From: Eumeta japonica | Taxonomy: Eukaryota; Arthropoda; Insecta; Lepidoptera; Psychidae | Assembly (NCBI GenBank): GCA_005406025.1 | Contig: BGZK01001012.1 | Coordinates: 62,001 to 126,000, forward strand | Direction of reading: 5' to 3' | Length of the DNA stretch: 64,000 nucleotides | Position numbers and translations under genes: made by a program | The notes under the pieces: model-generated | Databases searched by the model: none | The model's input: the letters and a program-made list of their open reading frames with translations, nothing else | What the model was told of the DNA's origin: nothing | Shown here: positions 48,678-61,524 of the stretch, in pieces | How the letters are laid out: every line of letters begins with the position of its first letter | Position numbering within the stretch: the stretch's first letter is position 1

Positions 48678-48718
48678 GTATGTAAAGGAACATAAAACAA
48701 TTATGTTCCTTTACATAC
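48678..48718. repeat. 18-bp perfect inverted repeat abutting the Helitron end
   Basis: GTATGTAAAGGAACATAA (48678-48695), loop AACAA, then the exact reverse complement (48701-48718). It starts 1 bp after the T that follows CTAG. Confidence 0.9.
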
Positions 48719-48719
48719 A

Positions 48720-49320
48720 TATCCGATCGACCGATCCTAAACGGATATGAATAAACCGGTCCGTGCATTGCTTGGATGTAGAAGTGACCTCATAGTTCCA
48801 GTCCATATTGAATTTAATGGGATTTCACGCCGGCGAAACGAAGGTCAGCGCATGGACGTAATAAATGATCAAATCGGAGCCAAGACCGACATCGTAATCG
48901 AGGATGCGACCGGGATTAGAACCAGGAGAGGAACCGTTCTAGGTCCACGAGCACGAGCGGCGTAGCGGTCGGAAGCTAGTAATAGTACATTTTCATTGAT
49001 AAATTGCTCGCGTCATCACGAACCCGTAACGCTTAAGTAGATCAAAATACGTAACTAATTCGCAATACGATCCACGGCGTCTGTATATTTTATATTATTT
49101 CAAATGATATAAACGTAAGCTATAAATCTCTAATTAAATATCTCGCAAAATGGTTAAGTAACAAGGGTGAAATATACTCTGTCGTAAATCACCCGTGATT
49201 AAATGCGGCTCACTCGCTATGTACCAGAGGATTCGTCAGATTTCGTAATAGACCGCGGTGGCGCTCGTGGCCGGTGGGAGTGGGCGTCGATCGCGAGCTA
49301 CGAACGCCGGTTGTACTCTA
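48720..49320. promoter_or_regulatory. Two GC-richer islands
   Basis: Blocks at about 48725-48970 and 49190-49320 rise in G+C. A 72-codon plus frame (48747-48965) ends in Arg/Ala-rich sequence without splice borders or a domain. Candidate noncoding elements. An isolated exon cannot be excluded for the first. Confidence 0.3.
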
Positions 49321-51329
49321 AAAATTGAAATAATTAAAAAAAACCTATCAAATACCCGTCGATAGATAGTGAATTTTCATTACCTTAGATTTTCATGCAA
49401 GCGTTTAAAGAATATATGGGAATTTATACAGCATTCTATATTGGGTTCTATTTTAAACACGATTAACCACAATATCTTAAGTATTCTAAAAATTCTTAAT
49501 TCACAAATTTTGACACTCAAACGCCGAGAACTCTATCTAATACCATTTCTCAAGAAGCTTAAGAAGGTTTTTATTCTCGTATACTAATAGCTTTAGATGC
49601 ATTTAGGAACTTGAAGGATGCAGCACTGCTTGGACTTTTATGTGATATTTCAATGTAATATAAGTTCAATGTCATTTTTGTTAAATGCGCTTTCATTCGG
49701 TAAAGCGTCCTATATAAATATAAATTGGAATTTTTGGCACCGAAAGATGGCACTTTGTTCTCATAAAGAACAATATTTAAATTAAATAGTAGCTTAACTA
49801 ACTAGGCATATGAAAATCAACTGAAAATTGAATCGTTAAATTTCTGCTGCGTGCATACGTCGTTGCTCCGTGACCGAAACGGACGGTTACTGCTAAAAGA
49901 GAAGTGTAAAAATAATGCTATCAAACGAAGTTCACTGTGTTTAACAGAACTAGAGTATTACTTAATGCGACACGTTTTAGAAAGTAATAGAATTGCATAA
50001 AAGAAAGACTTCGTATAAGAGAAATATACAGATCATAAAGTTTATAGAACCATAGCTTTTTTCTCATATGTGACAGTTGATGTGACAGGAGATGGCAGTA
50101 GATCCATTTCTCCCGTGAGTTCTCCGTGGATTGATAAATTAAAAAAAAAAACGTATGTAAGAAAGGGCAAGAAAAGTAAGAAAAATACAATTTTAATGTA
50201 ATATTGTAATAAGAAGAAAATAACTAGAAAAATTGAAAGATTAATCGTTATCGGGTTAAGGATTACGGCAGGTGTGTAGATGGTATTGGCGAGAGAGTAA
50301 AGTCGAAAAATAAAGTAAATCGTGCTTTGGATCTAGTTAAAAATAGAAATATTTTGCGGCGAACACATTTTGGTACTTGTAACGAAATTGTGGTTCCTAA
50401 AGTCAGGTTTCGTAATGAACTTTGGATGTGGTTGACAAAATGTAAACAAGAATCAGCTTAGCGGATATATTATACGATTTCTGCATCGCGTGCGCGGTGT
50501 GCTTTAATAACAAAGTCACATGAGAAAACGATGTAGTTTGAAGCAGCGGTACAGAGGATACCTGGATAGGACCGATATAAGTGCGTTATTGAAATCAAAA
50601 CTGTAAAACGAATATTCAGTGACAAAAGGGTCGGGGATACAAATAAACTACATTAAATCACGTTTAATTAAGTAAAGCAACTTAGTTAAACTGAACACAA
50701 TATATTACACAAAAATACTTCTATTGTGTAAATTCCCTTCACATTCAAACATTAAAAACATGTTTATAATCATTTCTGTTTATTAGTCTATTTTTTTTCT
50801 ATATAATTTACTCATTATTTTTCAAAAAAAAATATTTAAAAACCATTATATCGTTCTGAAAATTATTGGATTATAGTTGTCTAACAAATCATACAGAAAA
50901 AAAAAAGATTAATAAAAAATGATAATGTACATAGAATATAATACAATCTTCATTCATCTCGCTATTTGACAAAGTATACAATGATTTATGTCTTTCTTTT
51001 TTTTTTTGTAGAAACATGAAACTAATTAACAATAAGAACTGGTCGCATTTTCTTTTGACTTGAACGGATATTTCTTTGATTTAGAAGTAGATGTTGAAAA
51101 GAAAAATGAACCCAGAATATCAATAAAATAAAAAGTATCTTATTTTATAAGTCCTACTCTGTATCAGTTCTTATTTTGTTCACAGCTTCGTATTCTGCGC
51201 ACCCGCTTATTTCATATTATGTTATAAGATAATTTCTATTATTTACATTAAGTATCGGACCATCTGCCCGTATGTAACTGTTCTAACGTCAGCCAAACTT
51301 AGTACAATAGTCAAATAATTCTAAGGTCA

Positions 51330-51640
51330 TAACGATGATATTGAAACCTTTTCGAAGACCTTTCTTTTCGGATGTCTCAAAGTCTTCAAACCTGCGTGTG
51401 AGATGATTCGTGATAACCTTCGTGAACAACTTACAAATGTGACCGTGAATTCGATTAACCCGTTATTCTTCAACAAGTTGTCACCTCTTTTTTATTTGAA
51501 CAACAGCAACATCACGCCCCCGCTACACGTTTTAGACGTTGCATCTGCCAGTTAACGGAATTAAACAAATGACTTCTGATTTTCCATACGATTTTAAAAG
51601 CTTCATCATTGTTTTGCCTTCAAGTCGGCTTCTCTTTCGG
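51330..51640 (-). pseudogene. Non-LTR retrotransposon reverse transcriptase scrap
   Basis: On the minus strand, in changing frames: VMLLLFK..KKRGDN (the FKKGD block), then HICKLFTKVITNHLTRRFED and KKGLRKGF, corresponding to the YRPISL...KL..K...RL......Q.GFR.G region of a LINE reverse transcriptase palm. The middle blocks are scrambled by frameshifts and stops, and the catalytic YADD region is absent. Old, dead copy. Confidence 0.55.
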
Positions 51641-52311
51641 CTGTACCATTTGTCTTGATTTTTTGGTCGATGCTTATTAATTTTATAATATCACGAAAAT
51701 TATTGAAAAAGCTTACTACTTTATTTTTTACACTAAATGACATGGAAACATCTACCGAGAACAACTCCATGCAAAACAAGAAATTTACTTTGAACGCTAA
51801 TAAGACATATTATTTTCATGGTCTATTGTTTCGATCTGGATATTGAAACTTCTGGCTAATTTCACGTATCTTATAAAAAGGATAAAAAACAGGATACGCA
51901 TTTTAGCCGCAAAAGTCACTGATGTTGAATGTAAAATGAAAAACTGAAATATACGCACAGCATTTTGTTTTATAACACGTGTCGTGTTTATATATGCCTG
52001 TGTAATATGTTTCTTGTATAATGCAGGCGTACATAAATGGGATAAATATTTGAAAATATTGGGCTGATGTTTGTATGCGCCTATAATTTGTCACTATTAG
52101 GGTGGCGCAAAAAATCGACTATTGTTTTGTCGAGCCTATCATAGAAATGTGTTAATTTATTCCGTTTTAGAAAACCTTTTTTAATAACAGTGCAAGAAAC
52201 TTTTAAATAGTCGCTCAAAATTTTTAAATTTTAAAATTAGTCAAATATCATTTTTTTTTTTTTTGCTCATTGTGTTTAAATTTTGTAATCTACGTTACAT
52301 TCAAATATTAC

Positions 52312-52590
52312 ACACTAAAAAAGATGCTCGCATTGCTTTTGATGTTTTCAAGTTACTTAGAAATATTCGTATAAAAAAATATTTATGTTACTTTATTTTC
52401 TTTTTGTTTGTTTCTTATTCATCATCTTACTAATTGAAAGTAGAAATGTATATTGATGTTTAATATTATCGTTTAAAGATCGCTCCAAAACATCAAAAGC
52501 AATGTATTTAAAAATTTAAAAAAATGTGACCGATCTCTGAAATTATTATTTTGAGATAAAAATTTAAGAAACTCATTTTTTAGTGCATAA
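52312..52590. repeat. Nested inverted repeats, MITE-like, about 280 bp
   Basis: Outer arms CACTAAAAAAGATG (near 52315) and CATTTTTTAGTG (near 52576), and inner arms GCATTGCTTTTGATGTTTTC (near 52331) and AAAACATCAAAAGCAATG (near 52488), are inverted with respect to each other and properly nested. Probably a foldback MITE. Confidence 0.5.
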
Positions 52591-52894
52591 AATTTTACCG
52601 TAGCCACAAAAACAAAATATTCAAAAATCGAATTATGTATATTATTGTAATTTTTAAAATGTAGAGCAATTAAATAATATATTTAAAAATATAAATGTCA
52701 TACCCCAGACACGACCTTGATGCATTTCATCTCAAAACCTTTTGCGTTTGTACTCTTTTAACGTCAGAGAGTACTATCAGTGTCCGATGTAATGAACGAT
52801 ATTTGAATGTAATACCAAATGAACAAACAGAAATGACAGAGTCGATGGGCAACCGAAAATCCCCGTACCACAATTTTCTACTTCCAGCTACGAA

Positions 52895-53060
52895 CACGCC
52901 CAGCAGCATTATTTGCCGGACGTTTCAGTGGCCGGCGGCCGGCGCCTGCACTGGCCGGACTAGGCGACTGTCGACGCCAGCGCCACCGGCGATTAATTAC
53001 TATGGCATTGTTCGATTAGTCCAGTCGTCGCTACAAAACACGGGATAGGTACCCGGCACG
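52895..53060. promoter_or_regulatory. GC-rich island
   Basis: GTGGCCGGCGGCCGGCGCC, then CGATTAATTACTATGGC. Two GC cores flank a TTAATTA motif. A 117-codon plus frame (52695-53048) enters from AT-rich DNA and is not convincing as a gene. Confidence 0.4.
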
Positions 53061-54339
53061 TTTTTCGATCGCCATCACAGTTTCCAATTCGTGGCTACGA
53101 ACTGAAAATGTTTAGAATCTAGCAGACATCGAACCGTACACCGCTGGACAATGGAAGCTTTTGTTTCTGCTGCAGTTTCTCCATTAATTTAAACAGACAG
53201 GCGTTTATTAATTTGCTGTAATTCTTACTGTGATCGTTCTTGTTCTAACCTCACAATTTGTTTGTCAGCATTAATCCTGATTGGACAAAAACGTACAAAA
53301 GCAATATTCATTTAAATTTAATTTTATAAAGCTTTAAAGTTTCAGCATTAATTGACTGATAAAAAGTCACTCTTTGTGCTGTTTCGTCTACGCGGTTATA
53401 AATTTCGATCTCAATAACACTAGATATTTACAAATATCCGCTGTGCCAACAAACATCGTCTCGTCTATTTTGATAGACGGTGTTTAAAAATTTATTTTAT
53501 TCCATACATACATTTGAATACAGTAAATTCTGATGCAAATAATGTAAATCGCTATCTATTTTTCATCCAAACAATTCTCATCCAATTCGGCTCAGTAATT
53601 TAATGGTTATACTAAGAAAGCAGACGTACTAAATCCCTTTCAGATTCGATGACATTATTGTAAACGTATATAATTTGTGATTATATGTGACGAATTATTT
53701 TCCTTCTTTAATCGATAAATTTATTACCAGTACAGTCGTTGAGATAAGAGCCTTGTATTTATTTCAATGCACACATAAAAGATTATTACTATTACAAAAA
53801 TTGTTAATAAATTAACGGAATAATTGAGGGAAGTCTTAATTAGTCGAGAGCTCTACAGAAGCCACTAATCCTGTTCTCTCCGTTCGGGCGGTGGCGCTGG
53901 AGGAGCATAGTTTTAATAAGCCCTGTCCCAACTTTTGCTCTACTTATTTTTCTATTCAGCTCTCATGCATCAAACTTTGTAGAGACGTGGACTTCGTTAC
54001 GCGACTAACGTGATCACGAGTGCTAACCCAAGTAACAACATCGCGAGGAAAAATCGAACATTACTAATCCTATCTTTCTTTTTCGTTTTAATAATTTTCA
54101 ATTTAATGACCTTAAGTAAAGTATGTAAAATATAATAGATGACCCACTTGAAAGCTTGTCACTCTTAAAAATGTAATAATACACTTAAAAGTGAGATCAG
54201 AATTATAGATTCGTGATGTTATAGAACATTCCATTTGTAGACTAAAAACGAGGAATTATGAGAATAAAACTGGAAAACATTCTTTCTTCGAAGCGTCTAT
54301 TTTTGAAATCGATCAAGTTACCTCAAGTTAACTTCGAAT

Positions 54340-54640
54340 CATAACAACTAAATTTTCTTCCTCCGGGTAAACACGCTCGAGAGGCGGTAGTTCCGTATGA
54401 AATAATTAAATTAACGAATACGTCACGGCGTATCCGGGGAACGCGAGCGCCCCCTTTTGCCTGCTCTCGTGGAAAATTTGCGCCGCGAGCGGACAAAACG
54501 AAAACGGTCGACGGGTATGATTGTTGTACCGGAAACGTTACCCGGAACACGTACCGCTGTCCACATTATTACCGTCGAATAGGGATGTCGTAAGGCGTGG
54601 CGATGCGGCGAATGTCGATAGACGATAAAACTGTCCATAA
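54340..54640. promoter_or_regulatory. GC-rich island
   Basis: Balanced to GC-rich block with an AAATAATTAAATTAACG homeodomain-type run at about 54399. Two overlapping minus frames (75 and 71 codons) again reflect few stop codons. Candidate conserved noncoding element. Confidence 0.35.
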
Positions 54641-55600
54641 AATATCAGACTATTATATTGTCGATACTAGTCAAACGCGTCTTGTATATAACTATGTCGT
54701 CACAATCGCCTGACGATAGCCAAATTACCTGAATATCGATAAAATACTAAGCACAAACCTGGTAAATATGTCCTAGTGTTCCGATGATCAAGTAAATATA
54801 ATAATTAAATCATTTTAATCATAAACAGAGCTAAATAATAATAGAACGTATATTGATTACATCTAATAAACGATAAGTTTTGTCCATCAATAAAAACTAT
54901 TGTTTGTAAAATTGCATGCTTAATACCACATTCGGATGCGATATGCCGGAACATAGATGAGTACCACAGAAACGTCACAACAAATATGTTCCGAGAGTTT
55001 ATATAATTTTGGGTTCAAAGTAATTACTGTCAGCACACTTAAAGAAATACATTTAAGAATATTTTTTTGAATGTAATCAATCTGTAAATATTCTCACGTA
55101 TTTGCAATAAATGTATGAAATTACGAAAAATGTAATTTGAAGAAATCTTAAAATTGTACAAATATATAATGTTTAATTATAAATATTTCATATATGTATA
55201 TAAAAGATCAAGTTATTTAATACAAAAGCGATCGCTTGTAGCTTCGTCTACGTATACATGGGTCATATTTGGTTCCCTTTTCTGTGAACACGTCTTTTCC
55301 ATATTTCAAGTCTTTTAAGCTCTTGGAACGCTATCGTTTTCGTTCCCCTATTGCCATTCATTTGCCGATTTCAATAAACATCCGGCTTCATCCATTCTAC
55401 AGATACTAGAGCTCAATATGGATTATATACCAAGTTGGATTCAAAAGCAACGTGAAAGAGCGCTCATGGAAAATGAAAGATCGCCGCCGCACGACACCAC
55501 TGTCGGATGTACTGGAACTTTAAGAATGGACGCCTTCACATACCGCCCATACGGGAATTTGTCATGTATAATAATAATAATATAATTTTCTTTTTCATAG

Positions 55601-55698
55601 CGGGGATATCGCCGACGATAGTAACGCACTCCCCTTATCTCACGTCAGCACCCGCGCGCGAGGCACGCACGGTTCCTAGCGATAGTTTTCATAAATAA
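55601..55698 (+). CDS. Candidate terminal exon of the Beat-like gene
   Basis: A strong acceptor (TTTTCTTTTTCATAG) precedes CGGGGATATCGCC. Joined to the phase-1 end of 43560-43848, the split codon is GCG. The frame continues GISPTIVTHSPYLTSAPARE then ARTVPSDSFHK before TAA at 55696-55698. The exon is richer in G+C than its surroundings and has Ser/Thr/Pro-rich residues, plausible for a short Beat C-terminal tail after the Ig domains. There is no membrane helix or obvious lipid-anchor signal, so this isoform would be secreted. A possible AATAAA lies near 56165. The phase match has a one-in-three chance of being accidental, and no family similarity supports the tail, so this is an inference. Confidence 0.35.
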
Positions 55699-58260
55699 GT
55701 AAACGCAGCGGCGACGCAATGCGCCGGCGACACGATTTTCCACTTCTACGGATAATCATAGAAGCGCATAACTGCAATTGTGTATATCATATATGTATTT
55801 ACTCATATTGAGTATATAAGTTATACGTAATATAACAACGGACTATCTTAGGTCGTGCGGTGAACAAAATTATTTATCATTGTTCAAATGAGTCATTGTG
55901 CCAATCTATTCAATTGTTAACAACAAAGAAGATTCATTAATCTTGTACGTACTTATTTATTTACGATTGCATAAGACACCAATACGAAATCGATTATAAG
56001 CATTTTCAATTTTTATTTATTGCAAATGAATTATTTTGAGCATAAATATACCTAAGATTCTTTTAGGAATGACAAGAAAATGCAGACTAAAGTGATTGCA
56101 GGGTAATTAATGTCTTCTTTTATAAATCAATTTTATTTTCTATTTTATCATTTTGGCAGAAGAAAATAAATCAATTTATCGATTCCGTTCATTTATCGAA
56201 TGAAACACATTATAATATACATTAAACAGAGAACCGTAATAAATTATCACTGTTGATTTGCTACACAAATATCTAGTAAATTTTTTGAATTTTTCATTTT
56301 TTTCTATTAATGTAGGTATATATCTATATTTTTATATACGAATTATTTCTTTTAACCTTTAACTCTTTGAGTTTTGCAAAATTGAAATCGGGGGCTGCCA
56401 ACTGCTGTCGCCTATACGGTGACAACATCGAGGCCGAAGGGGTAACAGGCTTTGTGAGGCACGAAGGGAGAGGGTTGAGATTATTTACGTTAAAACTCAT
56501 CGGCTTATTATTCTGATAGGAACCTTTTGGTATCAAGAAAATGCTTTTAATTACTCTACCACCATCACTTTTAAGGTAATATCAACTGGAGCGAAAAGTA
56601 TTTAACCAAACTAGCCACATTGTTGTCTTTGTATACAAATTCAGTTTATACAAAAGTTAATTTCATTCACCTGATGGTCTATTTAGCGCCATCTTGCGAG
56701 CAAAAGTTTGAAATATTTCAACAATAGCTAACTAACAATAAATAATGAAGAAATAATAAAACAGTACCTGGGCAAACCATCTTTGTTCGGCGTTTATTGA
56801 GTTTGCTTTGAAATACAGTTAACTTCTCGCAAGAAATATTTTATAACATATTTTATACACTAGTACTATCTGTAGTTTATGTCACATAGTGCCATTTGCT
56901 TGCAACATTACATTTATTTCAAAAATATCTTATGAGATGGTGCTATAAAGCAACGCTTAAAAAATCTTGTTTTTCCTGAGAATACACCTATATAGATAAA
57001 TTAGTAGGTCAAATTTCATTAATGTACAATTTTTATGTAGATAGTCGGTTCCATTTCACAAATAGACATGTATAAATGTATATATATCTATATACTAGAA
57101 TTGCTTAAGTAAAGTAATAATGTGAGCAAGGAACTTTCAAAGCACTAGCTTACCTATATTATTAAAGAATGTTTAAAAGTCAACTAAATCACAAATTTTA
57201 CGACAATAAGTGAGTTCGACAACAAATCTACGTTACATAAATAGAAGCTAAAAAGATCGTCACGTAATTAGTATTTAAAAAAGTTTCTATTTTTTATCAA
57301 CTTATTTTAACTAACAAATATCTATTGAGGGCATACATAGTTCTTGTTTTTGCATGTGCCCAACATTTATATTTTGAGAGAAATAAATGAACTCTATATT
57401 CGCTCATCCATTAATCTTATAAATTCATGTAGACTCCCTTTTTTATTTATACAGTGTACGGCCTTAACAGAAGAAATAATACTCCTGAGGTGCGCTTTGC
57501 ATCACATAATTTTTTCCACTTGTACCTACGTATCAAATAAGAAATTTTGTAACTTTTCAGTAAAATAGCTGATACATCAATAATTAATTGACTACGTAAA
57601 CCTTACATTAGTTGCCGTCAAATAATAACGCTATTAATAATTTATGATATATTTTCAAAGTTTTTCAGAATCTCTTATTAACAATCCAGACAACGTTCTT
57701 CGGCGTACCTACGTCCTGCCGAGCGGTAAACGCAACTTATGAAAATTAAATTAGTTTCAAACTTTAAAAACTTCTACTTCCGATCGAACTTTAAAATTCA
57801 GGCACATGATGTTTTATTAACGATCACGTTTATGTAAATGATATTCAATATATAACTTAAGCAGCGATAACAACTCATCCTGTTTATATAATAATTGTGT
57901 ATCGACAGTACTTTGTACCCGAATCGATAAAATTTTTCCTTACGGTTATTTAAGTGATTTCAAGTCGTATTTGTTCAGTTTAAGCAATTGAATGTTCATT
58001 AAAAATAGGGTAACTATCAAATTTTTCGTTTAGGCCGATAACTAAGTAATCCCTGAGGCGCCTTTGTGGGAAATGGTTAGCAAGAAGAGTGGTCGTATGA
58101 AGAAATGATATGTTAAAAAAGTTACAAAGCTAAAGTGATAATGTTTCATAGGAACAACAATCCAAATTAATGCAATGCAATTCATTGATAGAGGATAAGA
58201 CAGTTGATTGTAATTTCTGCATTTGACTTTTGGCTTACTTATTACTTAGGGGAATACATA
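55699..58260. other. No gene recognised; weak inverted repeat at 56680-56960
   Basis: AT-rich DNA. TTTAGCGCCATCTTGCGAG (near 56682) and TGAGATGGTGCTATAAA (near 56934) are imperfect inverse copies and may be ends of a small element. A 70-codon minus frame at 56324-56536 is unrecognised. Confidence 0.35.
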
Positions 58261-58264
58261 ATAA

Positions 58265-58306
58265 TCTCCATCATGCTTAGCGTTATTTCGTTAAGTATGA
58301 TGGAGA
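58265..58306. repeat. 18-bp hairpin with two G:U pairs
   Basis: TCTCCATCATGCTTAGCG, loop TTATTT, then CGTTAAGTATGATGGAGA. Both mismatches are G:U wobbles in RNA. At 42 nt it is shorter than a usual pre-miRNA. Confidence 0.8.
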
Positions 58307-58629
58307 TGGAGGAATAAAGATAATGAATTCTTGTTTTCCAGAATTGATAGAAAAATTATTTCACAAAAAGAGTATTTAATTATCTCTCATGGAATTTCGG
58401 CCTCTACGCTCTCTATACGGCAATGCAAGTTGGATGTCGTAGAAGAATCACAAAAATACAATAAATGTAATGAAAATATTATGATCCTTATTATAGTGAG
58501 GGTAAAATTCACACGACTCACAAATATTGAAATAACGATGTGAACGAATCCTGTAGTTAAAAAGAACATGAATGTGACGAAAGAACATGTCCCAAGAAAC
58601 ATTGTAATAAAAAGGGGTTTTGCACTAAG

Positions 58630-58830
58630 TTACATTAAGATGGTTTGGTCATCTGGACTTTGGTAGAAGACTCGGCTAGGAGCGTCCTAAAAAGTCTACG
58701 TGGACGACATTGGTGGCATTGAGGAAGGACAATATTTAATGAGCCCCAGATCGGTGAGCTTCCATGAAACCGTTGATGAATGTCAATGAAGCAAGGGTTC
58801 TATATGCAGAACCCATAATTTGGAAATCAA
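58630..58830 (+). pseudogene. Non-LTR retrotransposon C-terminal scrap
   Basis: Plus-strand reading in shifting frames gives RWFGHL, then ERPKKS (normally GRP.K.), then TLVALRKDN, a CMKRLM-like ASMKPLMNVNEAR block and a W in IIWKSK. This is the conserved tail after the reverse transcriptase of an arthropod LINE family. Stops interrupt it, and it is not connected to the other LINE scraps here. Confidence 0.55.
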
Positions 58831-61099
58831 AAAAAATAAAGGACTTCGTATATGATGTCAAATAAAGGCTCCATAAAATGTAAATTCAAAAACAAGTTTT
58901 TTTTTTTGCTAAACTGTGTCATTCACTTACTATAACGTAGAATAGTTATGAATTAGCGAAGGCGAGATCAAACACAACATATACCAGTACACGCGTAGTG
59001 TGGACGTTTGTAAGACGCCTAGTGCTACGCAATACCCCGACTTCATTTTAATATAGAATTATATCAAGACCGATTATGATATCGACGCATAATAGCTTAT
59101 CTCTTTTAGAGATGTCTTTAACGTTCCACTTAAGTGATTTGCGACATAATCATAATATTCTGACGGAATCTAAAAAAAAACTATGTGGAATTGGAAATTA
59201 AATAAAATCCAACCAATACTACGCTTTTGACATAAAAAAAATAACGTTAACACAAAAACAGCTTCCACTGCTGGTTTCATCCAATGTGTGAGAATTCCGG
59301 TGACCCGTTCCCCTCTCCCCGTTACATCAACCCGATCCCCTCTGTTAAATTCTATTATCTTCCAAGAAACGGACAAGGTATTGGTAATTCCTTTGGGGCT
59401 GCATGTGATGGCTCATCTGCTCGTTTATCCTTCGATTATATTAAAAAAAAAAGCCTAAATTTTTTATTTAAGGTTTTTTATATGCGACTTCTGATGTATA
59501 ATGCCCTATCTCAATCTTTTTATTTTATTTTAAGACTTGTACCTTAAACTCTACACTCTGTCCAGATACAAATTGCGAATTACCAAAGATCATCGTCACC
59601 AACACGATGATGATGCATGAGATTGACGATTGTATTCTCTAAAGAAGTATAGAGCGAGTGTCTTAGACAACATTTCGCATTATTTCGACCAGAATTAACT
59701 CACTCGTGTGAGTAAAAGACAATAAGAAAATATAAAAAGAGAAAAAAAAAATCATGTTTTTTAAAATAAATAAATGCCCAATTGCAGAAAAATCAGGGAA
59801 AAAAAGCAAATCGAAGAAATAAATGAATTGGAATCCTGCGAACTGTTATGGACAGCAGATATATTACACGACAAGTGCAATTGGCTGTATGTTGCAGAGG
59901 TTTGACCCCGGTGTTAATGGACTGACGAAAATGCTGACACAATGTTATCGGAATGTCCGTTAACAAATCGATAGAATACTTAGTAATATGAGAGCACGGT
60001 GTGGTTTGGAAAATAGTAAAATAAAGTAGAAAAATGTATATATCATTTTATTTTTATTATTTTATTATTTTTATAAATTATATTTAACATGTATTATAAA
60101 ATATATATATAATAAAAATAATGCATATTTTTATAAATTATATTTAATTTTATAAATTGAAAATATATATAACTATTTACGATTAGTGCAGATGACATTA
60201 GTCAAAAAGCACTTTTTTTATGTGACATCAAAATAAGGAATTCATTATCTAATTGAGAAACGTCAGCAAACCGAAAATATGTAAAACGATTGTCCTAAAG
60301 CTTAGATCTCTTGTATTCCTCCTTTTTGGAATTAGGCAAAGTTCATGGTTGTGTTTACAATAAAAAATGTGAATATGACTCCACGCAAATAAAAGTAAAG
60401 AAACATAATATAGCTTTCTAAAGACGCGAGTTTCATTCGGTCCTAAACAGTTTATCGCGCACGCTAAAAAATGTGATCAAAAAGTAGTACATCTGTTTTA
60501 TTACAAGACTGTAACCAAGCAATATTTCTATGAAGAGGGTAGATAATTTAGAAAGTATTTATATCAAGCACATATTCAGGTATGAATTCAAAATACGCGT
60601 TTTAAAATTATCGTCTACTTGTTTGTTTATTCGAGCAACACCTATGCTAAACTGCCTCAACAATTTACATTAAACTCTTTTTGTTTAATATAAAACTGGC
60701 ATATATTTTATTGCACTACGTGAGTGATAAGTGATCGGAAATGTATTAAGGAATTTTTTCTTCTAACCTTTGGAAAATGCGTTTTTTTACATAAGAATCA
60801 TCTTATTTTTTGAAAATGTATTAACAAATCTAATGGAAAATTTCAATTCACCGCAACCGTGCGACGAAATCAAACGGGGAGTTAAATTCTTGCAGCAAAA
60901 TACCATCGAAGTTACGAGTCTGGACGCAGCATCCAGGAGAATGTTTTTGTCATTCTTATTTCTTTTAACCCCAGCAGACTCCCCTTTCAGTCCAAACGCG
61001 CGCAGTTCGCGATGTCGGTCTGCTTTACTGTGACCATAGATCACGCTCACGGCGATAGATACTGGGGACTGTAAACGTCGGTTGGATTGCCTGCTTCTC
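58831..61099. other. No gene recognised
   Basis: AT-rich DNA. Frames at 59170-59376 (minus), 59284-59547 (plus) and 60770-61050 (both strands) have no recognisable domain. A slightly GC-richer patch at 60960-61095 may be a small noncoding element. Confidence 0.4.
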
Positions 61100-61510
61100 T
61101 CATGGCCGATGTTCGTAGCCGATTTTATTTTTCGATCAGTGGATGTCTTAACCTCTGCTTTTGCTTCTGAAAATAAACCGCAAGTGTGTTTAGTACAAAG
61201 AAGTCTTAATTTAAGGATACTACTGTTAAAACATCACTTTATAGGGACATTTTGTGGAAGTGGTAATACAGTACATAAAAGTAATGACACACACACATAC
61301 GTACATATATGTATATATATATAATGAAAATAGGTTGTTTTTGTTCGCCAATCACGTAAAAACTACTAAACGTATAGAAACGGGACTGGGACCACTCGAT
61401 GCGGAATGGTTTGTAGATGGTTCTGGGCTACTCATTTTTCGAATTCCGTAAATCCTTCGCCATTTTATTTATAAATAAAAATTACCCAGTGAAGCGGGCG
61501 GGACAGCTAG
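61100..61510 (+). mobile_element. Helitron-like element, 3' end
   Basis: The tail TTACCCAGTGAAGCGGGCGG followed by GACAGCTAG, with T after it, has the GC-rich string and terminal CTAG (61507-61510) of lepidopteran Helitrons, here without a clean hairpin. CCAATCACGTAAAAACTACT, AACGTATAGAAACGGGAC and ATTCCGTAAATCC precede it in the usual order. The 5' end is unresolved. Confidence 0.45.
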
Positions 61511-61524
61511 TATATATATACTAG
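61507..61524. repeat. Perfect palindrome at the Helitron end
   Basis: CTAGTATATATATACTAG reads the same on both strands. Its first four bases are the element's terminal CTAG. Confidence 0.9.

Larger units (their letters stand above)
43849..55600 (+). other. Probable long intron (if the terminal exon is real)
   Basis: It begins GTTCGT after the Beat-like exon and ends TTCTTTTTCATAG before the candidate terminal exon, about 11.75 kb. It contains a MITE, a Helitron-like element, LINE scraps, hairpins and GC islands listed separately. No other exon was found. Stretches not listed inside it (43849-44900, 45100-45690, 49321-51329, 53061-54339) are AT-rich with nothing recognised. Confidence 0.35.

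Noticed and set aside
52695..53048. 117-codon plus frame as a gene
   Set aside because: It starts in AT-rich DNA, crosses a GC island and has no domain. The apparent coding look comes from the island.
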